Shown here piece by piece: positions 17,447-26,079 of a stretch of DNA of 64,000 nt. Source of the stretch: an uncultured Clostridiaceae bacterium (GTDB taxonomy: Bacteria; Bacillota; Clostridia; TANB77; CAG-465); the NCBI GenBank assembly GCA_947381905.1, contig CANCXL010000001.1, forward strand, positions 105,970-169,969, in the 5' to 3' direction. The notes under the pieces were generated by a model. The model ran no database searches, was not told the origin of the DNA, and was given only the letters and a program-made list of their open reading frames with translations. A program made the position numbers and the translations under genes. Position 1 is the stretch's first letter; each line of letters begins with the position of its first letter.

Positions 17447-18357
17447 AATAAACCATAATTTGTATGTTCACCAGTACTATCAAAAATCATATATTCATGT
17501 GGATGTTGTCCAGAATGTTTATTTGTCATTTTTATAATAGTATCTTTATTTTCTTGAATAATCTTTACTTCTATGTAAAATGTATCGTGCATATCTTTAT
17601 CTGATTCGACTTCCACATAACATGTACCATCAAGTCCAGGTCTATAGTCATGTTTTTTTGTAAAAGTTGTTATATTCCATTTTTCGGTAGATATACAGTC
17701 ATTACATAGAGCGATTATTATAAATTTTTTACTTGTTTCTACAACGTATCCAATATATGTTCCATATTTTTTACTATAAATCTCACTTAATATTTTGTTC
17801 TTTAGGTCATCAAAAGATTCTTTATGATTGTGATTTTCATCTGTAAAATTATTAGAAATCTCTTTTTCTTTTGCTTTATCTTGTAATCCAAGCATAAATT
17901 TATCATTTATTGGCATAACTAGATCTTCTGGTGTAAGTCTTCTAACATTAAGTAATTTTTCTTTAGAATCTACTACAAATGGAGAATACTCTTCATTTGT
18001 AGTATTGGTAGTTAATTTTTCTCCACAGGCATAGCAATATTCTCTTGATAAGTGATTTAGACTATTACATGTGTTACATTTTTTTTCACCAATAGATATA
18101 GTATTTGCATAAGATATATTAGTACTTGATTTTTTTATGTTAGTAATATAAATACCGAAAAACATGTCTAAAATTATGCATACTAATATATTGAATAAAC
18201 TTAAATGAACTATGGATACAAATGTAGAAAATATAGATATTACAAGCAAAATATAAGCTAGAACTAGTTTATCTGATGTTGTTATTTCTTTTTGTGAGTT
18301 ATTTGATTTTATTGAAAATATGAAAAATATAAAAAATAATATAGGTATTATAGACAT
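17443..18357 (-). CDS. Membrane protein with zinc ribbon, unknown
   Basis: 304 residues. Two or three hydrophobic segments in the first ~95 residues, then a cytoplasmic zinc ribbon with CNTCNSLN and CYACGEKL (two CxxC pairs, ~105-130), an acidic linker, and a C-terminal beta-rich region of about 110 residues. No enzyme motif recognised. AAGGAGG precedes the ATG. Stand-alone gene. Ribbon plus membrane anchor is a common architecture of uncharacterised Firmicutes sensors, but no role is assigned. Confidence 0.65.
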   Translation of the reverse strand: MSIIPILFFIFFIFSIKSNNSQKEITTSDKLVLAYILLVISIFSTFVSIVHLSLFNILVCIILDMFFGIYITNIKKSSTNISYANTISIGEKKCNTCNSLNHLSREYCYACGEKLTTNTTNEEYSPFVVDSKEKLLNVRRLTPEDLVMPINDKFMLGLQDKAKEKEISNNFTDENHNHKESFDDLKNKILSEIYSKKYGTYIGYVVETSKKFIIIALCNDCISTEKWNITTFTKKHDYRPGLDGTCYVEVESDKDMHDTFYIEVKIIQENKDTIIKMTNKHSGQHPHEYMIFDSTGEHTNYGLL

Positions 18358-18479
18358 TATTCTGCCTCCTTATGTATTATACAATTATATATCAAATAAT
18401 AAAAAGATAAAATATAAAAGATTAAATTTAAAATAACTTTAATATCAGACAATATTTTTGCATATTTTTAAAAAAAGTA

Positions 18480-18508
18480 TTGATTTTTAAAATCATTAGT
18501 GCTATAAT
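18480..18508 (+). promoter_or_regulatory. Promoter of tRNA-Pro
   Basis: TTGATT (18480-18485), 17-nt spacer, TATAAT (18503-18508). Confidence 0.88.
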
Positions 18509-18521
18509 TATCATTGTCAAT

Positions 18522-18597
18522 CGGGGTGTAGCTCAGTTGGTAGAGCGCGTGGTTTGGGACCATGAGGTCGCAGGTTCGGGTCCTGTCACTCCGACCA
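18522..18597 (+). tRNA. tRNA-Pro (anticodon TGG)
   Basis: Complete cloverleaf: acceptor CGGGGTG with CACTCCG, D arm GCTC/GAGC, anticodon stem CGTGG/CCATG around loop TTTGGGA with anticodon TGG at 18555-18557, T arm around TTCGGGT, and an encoded CCA end. It reads proline codons CCA/CCN. Confidence 0.97.
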
Positions 18598-18636
18598 TAT
18601 ATAGGAAGCCCAACCTTAAATAGGGGCAAATTTATA

Positions 18637-18672
18637 AAGATTTGGAATAGTGAACACTTCCAAGTCTTTTTT
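18637..18672 (+). terminator. Terminator of tRNA-Pro transcript
   Basis: 11-bp arms (18637-18647 and 18658-18668, one wobble), followed by six T. Confidence 0.88.
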
Positions 18673-18759
18673 ATTATATTTTAGAATAATTTATCCAAAT
18701 TTATATGTGTTTAATTTTATTAATCATTTATAAAATTTTACAAAATTTACATAAAAAGC

Positions 18760-18788
18760 TTGCATTTGAAATTTGTATATGCTATACT
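18760..18788 (+). promoter_or_regulatory. Promoter of lysine transporter operon
   Basis: TTGCAT (18760-18765), 17-nt spacer, TATACT (18783-18788). Confidence 0.82.
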
Positions 18789-18821
18789 CATAAACAATAA
18801 AATATTTTGTCATTAAAAAAT

Positions 18822-18987
18822 AATGATAGAGGTCGCGAGATTCAAGAGTAGAATGTTTTATAGAGTTAGGTTCTCAAAAACATTTGAAAGGGGAAATCGC
18901 CGAAGTGATATTTATAACCTAAGTAAATATTGCTGGGACATTGCAAAATATGTAATGGACTGTCACTTATGTGGAGCGCTATCTAAT
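18822..18987 (+). promoter_or_regulatory. Lysine riboswitch (L box)
   Basis: Conserved L-box blocks occur in order: GATAGAGGTCGCGA (18825 on), AAGAGTAG, GAAAGGGGAAATCGCCGAAG, TTGCTGGG, GACTGTCA and GGAGCGCTATC (to 18983), the last pairing with the first as P1. A transcription terminator follows at 19048, so lysine should switch off the downstream ABC transporter by premature termination. Confidence 0.95.
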
Positions 18988-19047
18988 ATTTGAAATATAT
19001 ATTAAACTATGTGTTTTTTACACTAGTTTAACTGTGATTTTGATATT

Positions 19048-19091
19048 AAGACCCTATATGTTCTACGTAAGTGAACATATGGGGTCTTTTT
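19048..19091 (+). terminator. Riboswitch expression-platform terminator
   Basis: 16-bp arms (19048-19063 and 19073-19088, one wobble) followed by a short T run, placed between the L box and the first gene. Confidence 0.93.
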
Positions 19092-19130
19092 GTATGTCAA
19101 AATATTATTAAATTCAAGGAGGAATTATTT

Positions 19131-19979
19131 ATGAATAGAAGAAATATAATCATTGTAACAACTATTGCAGTTATTGTTGTAATAGCAGTAGTAGTATTAT
19201 TAAGAAATGGAAATACAGAAGAACAAAAGAGAAATGTTTTACGTGTTGGAATGGAATGTGCATATGCACCATATAATTGGTCTCAAACTGATGATTCAAA
19301 TGGGGCAGTACCAATTAAAGATAGTACAAATTATGCTTATGGATATGACGTAATGATGGCAAAAATCATTGCAGAAAAACTTGATTGTGATCTTGAAATA
19401 TATCAAATTGATTGGGATAGCTTACCTATAGCTTTGCAATCTAATAGAATAGATTGTGTTATTGCTGGACAATCTATAACAGCTGAAAGATTAGAGTCAG
19501 TAGATTTTTCAACACCATATTATTACGCGTCAATTGTTACTTTAACAAACAATTCAAGTAAATATGCGGATGCTTTAGGAGTATCAGACTTAGAAGGAGC
19601 AACATGCACATCACAAATTAATACTTGTTGGTATGATACTTGCCTTCCACAAATAAAGAATGCAAACATTTTGCCAGCAATGGATACAGCACCAAATATG
19701 CTTGTAGCATTAAACTCTAATACGGTTGATTTAGTAGTAACAGATATGCCAACTGCTATTGCAGCTTTACAAGTATATAATAATATGAAGTTATTAGATT
19801 TTACAGGACTAGAGGACAATTATAATGTATCAGAAGAAGAAATTAACATAGGTATTTCTGTAAGAAAAGGTAATAGCGAGTTACTTGAAAAGATAAATAA
19901 TGTATTAAAAGATTACACAGAAGAAGATTTTAAAGATATGATGAATAAGGCTATTGATGTTCAACCATTAGCAGAATAG
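19131..19979 (+). CDS. Lysine-type amino-acid ABC transporter, substrate-binding protein
   Basis: 282 residues, family 3 solute-binding protein: LRVGMECAYAPYNW start, GYDVMMAKIIAEKL, WDSLPIALQSNRIDCVIAGQS and STPYYYA segments. The N-terminus is a hydrophobic helix (residues 6-24) with no lipobox Cys, so it appears membrane-anchored rather than a lipoprotein. ATG 19131 has AAGGAGG upstream; a longer frame from 19071 would begin inside the terminator and is rejected. Lysine specificity is inferred from the L box. Confidence 0.9.
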   Translation: MNRRNIIIVTTIAVIVVIAVVVLLRNGNTEEQKRNVLRVGMECAYAPYNWSQTDDSNGAVPIKDSTNYAYGYDVMMAKIIAEKLDCDLEIYQIDWDSLPIALQSNRIDCVIAGQSITAERLESVDFSTPYYYASIVTLTNNSSKYADALGVSDLEGATCTSQINTCWYDTCLPQIKNANILPAMDTAPNMLVALNSNTVDLVVTDMPTAIAALQVYNNMKLLDFTGLEDNYNVSEEEINIGISVRKGNSELLEKINNVLKDYTEEDFKDMMNKAIDVQPLAE

Positions 19980-19988
19980 GAGGCTTAT

Positions 19989-20804
19989 ATGTCATTACCT
20001 CAAAGTTTTATTGGAAGAATAATATTTATAATTGAAAAATATGGAATGTCTATGCTAAAAGGTGCTGGAACTACTTTAGTTATTGCCTTAATTGGAACAA
20101 TTGCTGGATGTATTATTGGTTTCATAGTAGGAACAATACAAGCAACACCAATTAATAAAAAGGATTCTATATTAAAAAGAATATTGCTAAGATTTGTAAA
20201 AATAGTTTTAGATATTTATGTTGAAGTGTTTAGAGGAACACCAATGATGGTACAAGCAATGTTTATATTTTATGGTTCTGCTGTATTATTTAATATACAT
20301 ATGGATATGTGGACTGCAGCATGTTTTATCGTTTCAATAAATACAGGAGCTTATATGGCTGAAACAGTTAGGGGAGGAATACTATCTATTCCAGATGGTC
20401 AAACAGAAGGCGCAATGGCAATTGGAATGAACCATTTTCAAACAATGTTATATGTTGTTTTACCTCAAGCATTAAAAAATATTATGCCACAGATTGGAAA
20501 TAATTTAATTATAAATATAAAAGATACTTGTGTTCTTTCAGTAATTGGTGTAGTAGAATTGTTTTTTGTAACTAAAACTGTATCAGGTGCATATTACACT
20601 GTATTTGAAGCAAATACAATAACTATGGCTATGTATTTGTTTATGACTGTGGTATTATCAAAATTACTTAGAATTATTGAGAAAAAATTAAACGGACCAG
20701 AAAATTATTCACTTTCTACTACAGATACACTAGCATATACAAGTGGATTGTTAAAATATCCTAGTAAGGAGGAACAGCATGAAAAAGAGTATAATAGAAG
20801 TTAA
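19989..20804 (+). CDS. Lysine-type amino-acid ABC transporter, permease
   Basis: 271 residues, His/Glu/Gln/Arg-type permease (HisM family). [16 protein letters not shown] starts the first membrane helix, [12 protein letters not shown] is the conserved family block, and the EAA loop reads [22 protein letters not shown]. About five helices in the inner membrane. GGAGG 6 nt before ATG; 9 nt after the binding protein and overlapping the ATPase by 26 nt. Confidence 0.92.
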   Translation: MSLPQSFIGRIIFIIEKYGMSMLKGAGTTLVIALIGTIAGCIIGFIVGTIQATPINKKDSILKRILLRFVKIVLDIYVEVFRGTPMMVQAMFIFYGSAVLFNIHMDMWTAACFIVSINTGAYMAETVRGGILSIPDGQTEGAMAIGMNHFQTMLYVVLPQALKNIMPQIGNNLIINIKDTCVLSVIGVVELFFVTKTVSGAYYTVFEANTITMAMYLFMTVVLSKLLRIIEKKLNGPENYSLSTTDTLAYTSGLLKYPSKEEQHEKEYNRS

Positions 20805-21516
20805 ACATTTAAAAAAATCTTTTGGAAATCATGAGGTTTTAAAGGATATAAATTTTTCAGTAAAACCAGGAGATGTAACAAGTATTATAGGAGCATCAGG
20901 ATCTGGAAAGTCTACTTTATTAAGATGTATTAATTTATTAGAAACTCCAACTAGTGGAGAAATATTATATAATAACGAAGATGTTTTATTATCTAAAAAT
21001 ATTCCATCATATAGAGCAAAAGTAGGAATGGTTTTTCAAAATTTCAATTTGTTTGAAAACATGAATGTCCTTCAAAATTGTATGATAGGTTTAACAAAAG
21101 TACTAAAACTAGATAAAGAAAAAGCCAAAAAGGAAAGCTTATTCTTTCTTGAAAAAGTAGGAATGTTGCCATATGTTAATGCAAAGCCAAGACAGCTTTC
21201 AGGAGGACAAAAGCAAAGAGTTGCGATTGCAAGAGCACTTGCAATGAGGCCGGATGTGTTATTGTTTGATGAACCAACTTCTGCTTTAGATCCTCAAATG
21301 GTTGGAGAGGTACTTAGTGTAATAAAATCATTAGCTAAAGAGGGATTTACAATGATAATTGTTACTCACGAGATGGCATTTGCAAGAGATGTATCAAATC
21401 AAGTGGTTTTTATGAGTGATGGTGTAATACTTGAAAAAGGTACTCCAGAGGAAATATTCGTATCTCCTAGAAATGAAAAAACAAGAATTTTCTTAGATAG
21501 GTTTATGAATTATTAA
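20779..21516 (+). CDS. Lysine-type amino-acid ABC transporter, ATPase
   Basis: 245 residues with Walker [13 protein letters not shown]-loop MVFQNFNLF, signature [15 protein letters not shown], Walker [13 protein letters not shown] and His switch VTHEMAFA: a GlnQ/HisP-type ATPase that powers uptake. The ATG is inside the permease gene with AGGAGG 7 nt upstream, so translation is coupled. Last gene of the riboswitch-controlled operon. Confidence 0.95.
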   Translation: MKKSIIEVKHLKKSFGNHEVLKDINFSVKPGDVTSIIGASGSGKSTLLRCINLLETPTSGEILYNNEDVLLSKNIPSYRAKVGMVFQNFNLFENMNVLQNCMIGLTKVLKLDKEKAKKESLFFLEKVGMLPYVNAKPRQLSGGQKQRVAIARALAMRPDVLLFDEPTSALDPQMVGEVLSVIKSLAKEGFTMIIVTHEMAFARDVSNQVVFMSDGVILEKGTPEEIFVSPRNEKTRIFLDRFMNY

Positions 21517-21520
21517 TAAA

Positions 21521-21547
21521 AAGCTGTAATATAAACTATTACAGCTT
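21521..21547. terminator. Bidirectional terminator
   Basis: Perfect 11-bp arms (21521-21531 and 21537-21547), T and A runs on either side. Confidence 0.92.
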
Positions 21548-21553
21548 TTTAAC

Positions 21554-22558
21554 TTATAGTTCAAAAGAACACTTATATGGAAGTATGTTATTAAGAGCTT
21601 GATTAATTTCTTGTTTAGCCCTTTCAAAGTCTATATCCATATAAACATCATTTATACAAACTATCTTATATTTTCTATCATTTATATCTTTAATTGTTGA
21701 TGTATTATCGTTTAGATATGTATAATATTTTGTTTCGTTTTTCTTTGGAATAAAATTGCCACTTGCAAGTTGCCAATATCTACAAAGATTGTGACTTATA
21801 TCTGAAGGTTTTCTAAACTTATTATTACAGGCTTTATCTAAAGCTTTTTCTTCTTTGGACCATATTTCCTTGAAAGTACTCTTTAAATATGGCTGAGCAG
21901 AATGTAGCTCTTTAAAACCAGTAAATTTATTTTTAGAATTTGTTATTTTTTTAGTTATATCGTTGTAATCTTCATATAGTGGATTATATACTTTGTCTAA
22001 ATTATTTTTTATAAAAGTTTCTTTTTGGAAATGTTTATTTAATATAGCAATAGAATTTGCAAGCATAAAGTAGTATGTATCGTTATATACATGAGGTATT
22101 ATTATTGTTTCACAATATATGTCAGTTGGTAAACCATCTTTAAAGAAGAAATCCTTATCTATATTATCTATAACGAAAATGTCGTCATTGAATAAAATGA
22201 ATTTCTCAGATAAATCATTTATTCTATGTAAGTTCATTTCTATTACATTAGAATTAAAAGTTGGAAGATATTTTTCAGGAATATAATCTTTATGATTAAC
22301 TAATTTTAGTTTTGGATGATTAATATTTAACCATTTAGGTATTTGCCCACAAGTAATAAAAAATATATTGTTTACCCATGGCATATATTTATCAATTCCT
22401 CTAAATAAAAAGTGGAGATTATCGCAATCTCTAAATCTATTTATACTTTTATTACCTTCAATATTTGAATATTTATTTTTTTCAATTAACCATTTTTCAT
22501 CATTGCCATCTACCCATAAGATAACAACATCTATTTTTTCATCATTAGATATATACAT
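21554..22558 (-). CDS. Stealth-family sugar-phosphate transferase
   Basis: 334 residues. IDVVILWVDGNDEKW is Stealth region 1; the RFRDCDNLHFLFRGIDKYMPW...LFNDDIFV stretch is region 2 with its DD pair; HSAQPYLKS is region 3. Stealth proteins transfer hexose-1-phosphate to build phosphate-linked capsular or cell-wall polymers, and are related to human GNPTAB. No membrane segment. GAAGGAG before ATG and a fully consensus promoter. Lies next to DUF1919-like and GT2 genes, consistent with a surface-glycan locus. Confidence 0.9.
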   Translation of the reverse strand: MYISNDEKIDVVILWVDGNDEKWLIEKNKYSNIEGNKSINRFRDCDNLHFLFRGIDKYMPWVNNIFFITCGQIPKWLNINHPKLKLVNHKDYIPEKYLPTFNSNVIEMNLHRINDLSEKFILFNDDIFVIDNIDKDFFFKDGLPTDIYCETIIIPHVYNDTYYFMLANSIAILNKHFQKETFIKNNLDKVYNPLYEDYNDITKKITNSKNKFTGFKELHSAQPYLKSTFKEIWSKEEKALDKACNNKFRKPSDISHNLCRYWQLASGNFIPKKNETKYYTYLNDNTSTIKDINDRKYKIVCINDVYMDIDFERAKQEINQALNNILPYKCSFEL

Positions 22559-22590
22559 AAATCACACTCCTTCTATAAAATATTTTTATT

Positions 22591-22619
22591 ATTATACATT
22601 TTTCGACATAATTTGTCAA
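22591..22619 (-). promoter_or_regulatory. Fully consensus promoter of Stealth gene
   Basis: Minus strand TTGACA (22619-22614), 17-nt spacer, TATAAT (22596-22591). Confidence 0.93.
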
Positions 22620-22652
22620 TAATATAACCTTTCTAATAACAAATGAAGACAT

Positions 22653-22678
22653 AAAAAACCTAGACGATTTGTCTAGGT
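22653..22678 (-). terminator. Terminator of GT2/DUF1919 operon
   Basis: Minus strand 8-bp perfect arms (22678-22671 and 22665-22658), followed by six T. Confidence 0.9.
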
Positions 22679-22688
22679 CAGTAAGAAA

Positions 22689-23309
22689 TTATTTGAAAAT
22701 TTTATTATAATTTATTCTTTCAAGATATCTTCTTTTAATTATTCCATATCTTTTTAATATTTTACCTGGAATAAATTTTTTCGGCTTTGTAATTAAAAGT
22801 ACATTTTTTAATTTTAAATATTTTTTGTCTTTTATTTGATTTTTATATAGTATTAATAATTTGTTATTTAAATTTAAGCTTAAAAACTCATCTATTAATT
22901 CCTCATTATATTCTGTTAAATGGAAAATATAATAACAATTATCATAATCAATTCTTTTTATACGTTCATTCCATTTTTCTTTTGCTATTTCAAATGAAGA
23001 ATAATGCATAAATCTAATAGTTATAATAGGTAATTCATTAGATTTTAGTTGTCCTATAGGGTATTTTTCCTCTGATGGTATTTCTTGAATGTCTAACGTA
23101 TTATACTTTTTTATATATTTGATATAGTTTAAGAAGTCAAGATTGTTTATATATAAATTTATTGTAGGTGAAAAGAATTTCATGCCAATGTCATTATATA
23201 TACAGCCACCACAGCAATCATTACATATTATTGAAAAGTTTTTATTTTTTAGTTTAGCATATTTTTTTCTTCTATAATTTATCCATTTATCATTTTCTTT
23301 ATTTTCCAT
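22689..23309 (-). CDS. DUF1919-like polysaccharide-associated protein
   Basis: 206 residues, strongly basic. The segment FSIICNDCCGGCIYNDIGMKF...SPTINLYI matches the DUF1919 pattern (FTIISNNCWGG-IY-DLG...TPF-GLFI), a family repeatedly found in exopolysaccharide clusters with no established biochemical activity. No membrane helix. Follows the GT2 gene by 10 nt on the same strand and so is co-transcribed. A role in surface-glycan synthesis is inferred from context. Confidence 0.75.
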   Translation of the reverse strand: MENKENDKWINYRRKKYAKLKNKNFSIICNDCCGGCIYNDIGMKFFSPTINLYINNLDFLNYIKYIKKYNTLDIQEIPSEEKYPIGQLKSNELPIITIRFMHYSSFEIAKEKWNERIKRIDYDNCYYIFHLTEYNEELIDEFLSLNLNNKLLILYKNQIKDKKYLKLKNVLLITKPKKFIPGKILKRYGIIKRRYLERINYNKIFK

Positions 23310-23319
23310 TATTAATCCC

Positions 23320-24306
23320 TTATTTCTTTAATAAATATATACTATCAAATAAATCCCAATATAATTTTCTATTGCTACTTAGTACTAGAGCACTTATTAA
23401 TCTATATGGTTCTAATTGACTTTTAATAAAATCAGAATCAACACTTTCTATAGCAATTTTAAAATGAGTATACATATTTAAGATCTTATCACTTTTAAAT
23501 AATTCTGTATAATTGTTAAGTCTCATTTTTTCATGTGCACTTGTATACATTCGTATAAAAGTTTTGTACGCATACTGTTTAATATGTGGATAATTTTCTA
23601 ATATAAATTGAAATTGTGCAAAATGTGCATCTAGATTATCTATTAGATTTTCTTCGCTAAATACGGATGTTGTTGCACCGTCTCTTCCACATAGATAATA
23701 ATACATTTCTTCATTTGTATAAGCTATTTTTGGTGCTCTGTTTACTAATTTATATGCAGTAGCAACATCTTCGTATTTTTTTCTATATGGAAATTCGATT
23801 CCATCAAATAGAGCGGTTTTATACAAATTTCCTGTTACAAATATAGTATTGTTTTCTAGCATGTATTTTAAAGCTTCTTCACTATTAAACATAGTGTCAT
23901 ATATTTCTTTGCTATTTTTTTGTATTCCATTTTCTTCAGTAAAGCATAATTTTTCTGCCATTATCATATCTGCATCATATTTTTCTAATATACTTACCAT
24001 TTTAGAGATTGCATTTAAATCTATAGTGTCATCACTATCTACTAAAATTAAATAGTCTCCAGTTGCTTTTTTTATACCAAAGTTTCTTGCGTCTGAAACA
24101 CCACCATTTTCTTTGGTATATAATTTAATTCTGTTATCTGTTTTAGCTGCATTTTTGGCAATTTCATAAGAGTTATCTGTTGAACCATCATTTACAAGTA
24201 TTATTTCTATATTTTTATATGTTTGACTAGTTAGTGTATCTATACATTTTAATACATAATTTTCAACATTATAAATTGGTACAACTATACTTACTTTTTT
24301 GTTCAT
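23320..24306 (-). CDS. Family 2 glycosyltransferase
   Basis: 328 residues: VSIVVPIYNVENYV, VNDGSTDNS, GGVSDARN and VDSDDTI give the GT-A nucleotide-sugar and metal sites; the rest is helical, soluble. Adds sugars to a cell-surface glycan. Related in its N-terminus to the GT2 at 15557 but with a different acceptor domain. First gene of the operon with the DUF1919-like gene; a palindrome sits in its promoter. Confidence 0.9.
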   Translation of the reverse strand: MNKKVSIVVPIYNVENYVLKCIDTLTSQTYKNIEIILVNDGSTDNSYEIAKNAAKTDNRIKLYTKENGGVSDARNFGIKKATGDYLILVDSDDTIDLNAISKMVSILEKYDADMIMAEKLCFTEENGIQKNSKEIYDTMFNSEEALKYMLENNTIFVTGNLYKTALFDGIEFPYRKKYEDVATAYKLVNRAPKIAYTNEEMYYYLCGRDGATTSVFSEENLIDNLDAHFAQFQFILENYPHIKQYAYKTFIRMYTSAHEKMRLNNYTELFKSDKILNMYTHFKIAIESVDSDFIKSQLEPYRLISALVLSSNRKLYWDLFDSIYLLKK

Positions 24307-24340
24307 AGTTATATTAAACCTCCATAATTATTGTATCTAT

Positions 24341-24370
24341 ATATTAGCATATTGATTACCAATAATCAAT
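24341..24370 (-). promoter_or_regulatory. Promoter with palindromic operator candidate
   Basis: Minus strand TTGATT (24369-24364), 17-nt spacer, TAATAT (24346-24341). A perfect inverted repeat ATTGATTA / TAATCAAT (24351-24370) fills the spacer and overlaps the -35, a plausible repressor site. Confidence 0.55.
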
Positions 24371-24445
24371 AAAATAAAATATAAAGAATGTAACATGATG
24401 TAACTATGATGATATTATGACATATAGTATTAAGAGGTATTGACT

Positions 24446-24607
24446 ATGCAAGGATGTGAATTTGTAACTTTTATTTCAGCATTAGCATGTGCAATTGCAA
24501 AAGATAAAACTCCAAATGAGATAAATATATTATCTACGATTTTTAGTCAATTAGGAGATACATTAGCAACTCTTGCTGCCATAAACTCAAATAATTGCAA
24601 TGAATAA
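24446..24607 (+). CDS. Small clostridial protein, 53 aa (DUF6774-like)
   Basis: Begins MQGCEFVTFISALACAIAKD and ends NSNNCNE. AAGAGG lies upstream of the ATG and a strong terminator right after the stop, so it looks like a real single gene. The pattern (FIS-LACAI...NEI..L..IFSQLGDTLATLAA) resembles small proteins common in Clostridia, which I believe are grouped as DUF6774. Four Cys in total counting both ends (4, 15, 51 region). No function known. Confidence 0.7.
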   Translation: MQGCEFVTFISALACAIAKDKTPNEINILSTIFSQLGDTLATLAAINSNNCNE

Positions 24608-24643
24608 AAGTAATCATCCAAAAAATTGAAATGATTACTTTTT
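24606..24643. terminator. Bidirectional terminator
   Basis: 12-bp perfect arms (24606-24617 and 24631-24642), T-rich on both strands; lies between the 53-aa gene and trkH. Confidence 0.9.
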
Positions 24644-24656
24644 AAATATTATTTTT

Positions 24657-26078
24657 TTAATCTTTTTTTCTTATACTTGTAAATAGTGTTATTATTGGGA
24701 ATATTTCAAGTCTTCCAAGTAACATTCCAATAATAAAAACTAGTTTAGATAGTACACTAAATCCAGCAAAGTTAGATATATTAAAACAAAGTCCTACGTT
24801 TGCAAATGTTGTAAACACTGAATTTATAGTTGTCTCTAAATCAAAACCATTAAAGCTTACTATAAAAATCATAATACATAATAGCCCTATATATAAAAAT
24901 AAAAATGTATTACTACTTTTTATTGTGTCTTCAGACACTCGTTTTCCTTCAAAAGTGATAGTTTGTATGCTATTTGGATGTATTAGCTTCATAAGATCTC
25001 TTTTAACTGTTTTAAATGCAAGTATTAATCTAGAAATCTTAAATCCGCCACATGTACTTCCTGCACAAGCACTTATAAGCATTAGTACTAACATTAATGT
25101 TCTACTTGCTGTTGGGTATATATTTATATCTCCGATGCTATACCCTGTACTTGTCATAATGGATGAAACGTGAAACGCTGCTTCTTTAAATGCTATTGAT
25201 ACGTTATTAAAAACATTAATTGTATTAAAGAAAACTATTGCAATGCTAATTGTAAATATTAAAAAATATGTTTTTAATTCTTCACTTTTTAGAGCAGATT
25301 TTATATCTTTCATTAATATTAAGAAATATATATTAAAATTTACTCCAAACAGAAACATAAAAATAGTAATTGTCCATTGGCAAAAACTTGAGTATGTTGC
25401 AATAGATGAGTTTAATACTGCAAATCCACCAGTTCCTGCTGTCCCCATTGAAATAAGAATACTATCAAATATAGACATTTTACCAATTATAAGTAATATA
25501 ATTTGAGTAATTGTAAGTGAAATATATATTCCATATAGATAAATTAAAGTTTTCTTTATACTTGGAGCAAGTTTTCCAACACTTGGACCTGGCATTTCAG
25601 CTTTTAAAATATGCATTGATTTATCTGATTTTGAAAGAGGTATAATTGCCATTACAAATGCAAGAATTCCCATACCGCCAATAAAATGTGTAAAACTTCT
25701 CCAAAATAAAATTCCTTTTGACAATCTTTCAACATCTTTAAAAATAGTTGCGCCTGTTGTTGTAAAACCAGATACTGTTTCAAATAAACTATCTATTAAG
25801 CTTGCATCATTATTAATGTAAAATGGTAGTGCTCCTATAATGGAAATTATTATCCAAGACAAAGCTACAATTTTTAGTCCATCTTTTGAATATATATTTT
25901 CAGAGTTAAGTTTAATACTATTTAATATCAATCCAATTATTAAACTTACTATTTGAGGAATTAGAAAACAGATATAATTTTCGTTATATATTAAAGAGGT
26001 TATAATAGGAAATATAAATAGTATGGAAAAACCAATTAATACTTTTCCTATGTATTTAAAAATAATTCTACTGTTCAT
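24657..26078 (-). CDS. trkH: Potassium uptake channel subunit TrkH
   Basis: 473 residues, about ten membrane helices arranged as four pore repeats. The selectivity-filter loops are visible as SGFTTTGAT, GTAGTGGFAV, IMTSTGYSIG and FANVGLCF. It forms the K+ path in the inner membrane and works with the TrkA gating ring. Starts 1 nt after the trkA stop codon, so the two are tightly coupled. Family assignment is firm. Confidence 0.95.
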   Translation of the reverse strand: MNSRIIFKYIGKVLIGFSILFIFPIITSLIYNENYICFLIPQIVSLIIGLILNSIKLNSENIYSKDGLKIVALSWIIISIIGALPFYINNDASLIDSLFETVSGFTTTGATIFKDVERLSKGILFWRSFTHFIGGMGILAFVMAIIPLSKSDKSMHILKAEMPGPSVGKLAPSIKKTLIYLYGIYISLTITQIILLIIGKMSIFDSILISMGTAGTGGFAVLNSSIATYSSFCQWTITIFMFLFGVNFNIYFLILMKDIKSALKSEELKTYFLIFTISIAIVFFNTINVFNNVSIAFKEAAFHVSSIMTSTGYSIGDINIYPTASRTLMLVLMLISACAGSTCGGFKISRLILAFKTVKRDLMKLIHPNSIQTITFEGKRVSEDTIKSSNTFLFLYIGLLCIMIFIVSFNGFDLETTINSVFTTFANVGLCFNISNFAGFSVLSKLVFIIGMLLGRLEIFPIITLFTSIRKKD

Positions 26079-26079
26079 T

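Noticed and set aside
19071-19130. Longer N-terminus for the lysine-binding protein
   Set aside because: The extension begins in the riboswitch terminator; ATG 19131 has a strong SD and starts the hydrophobic helix.
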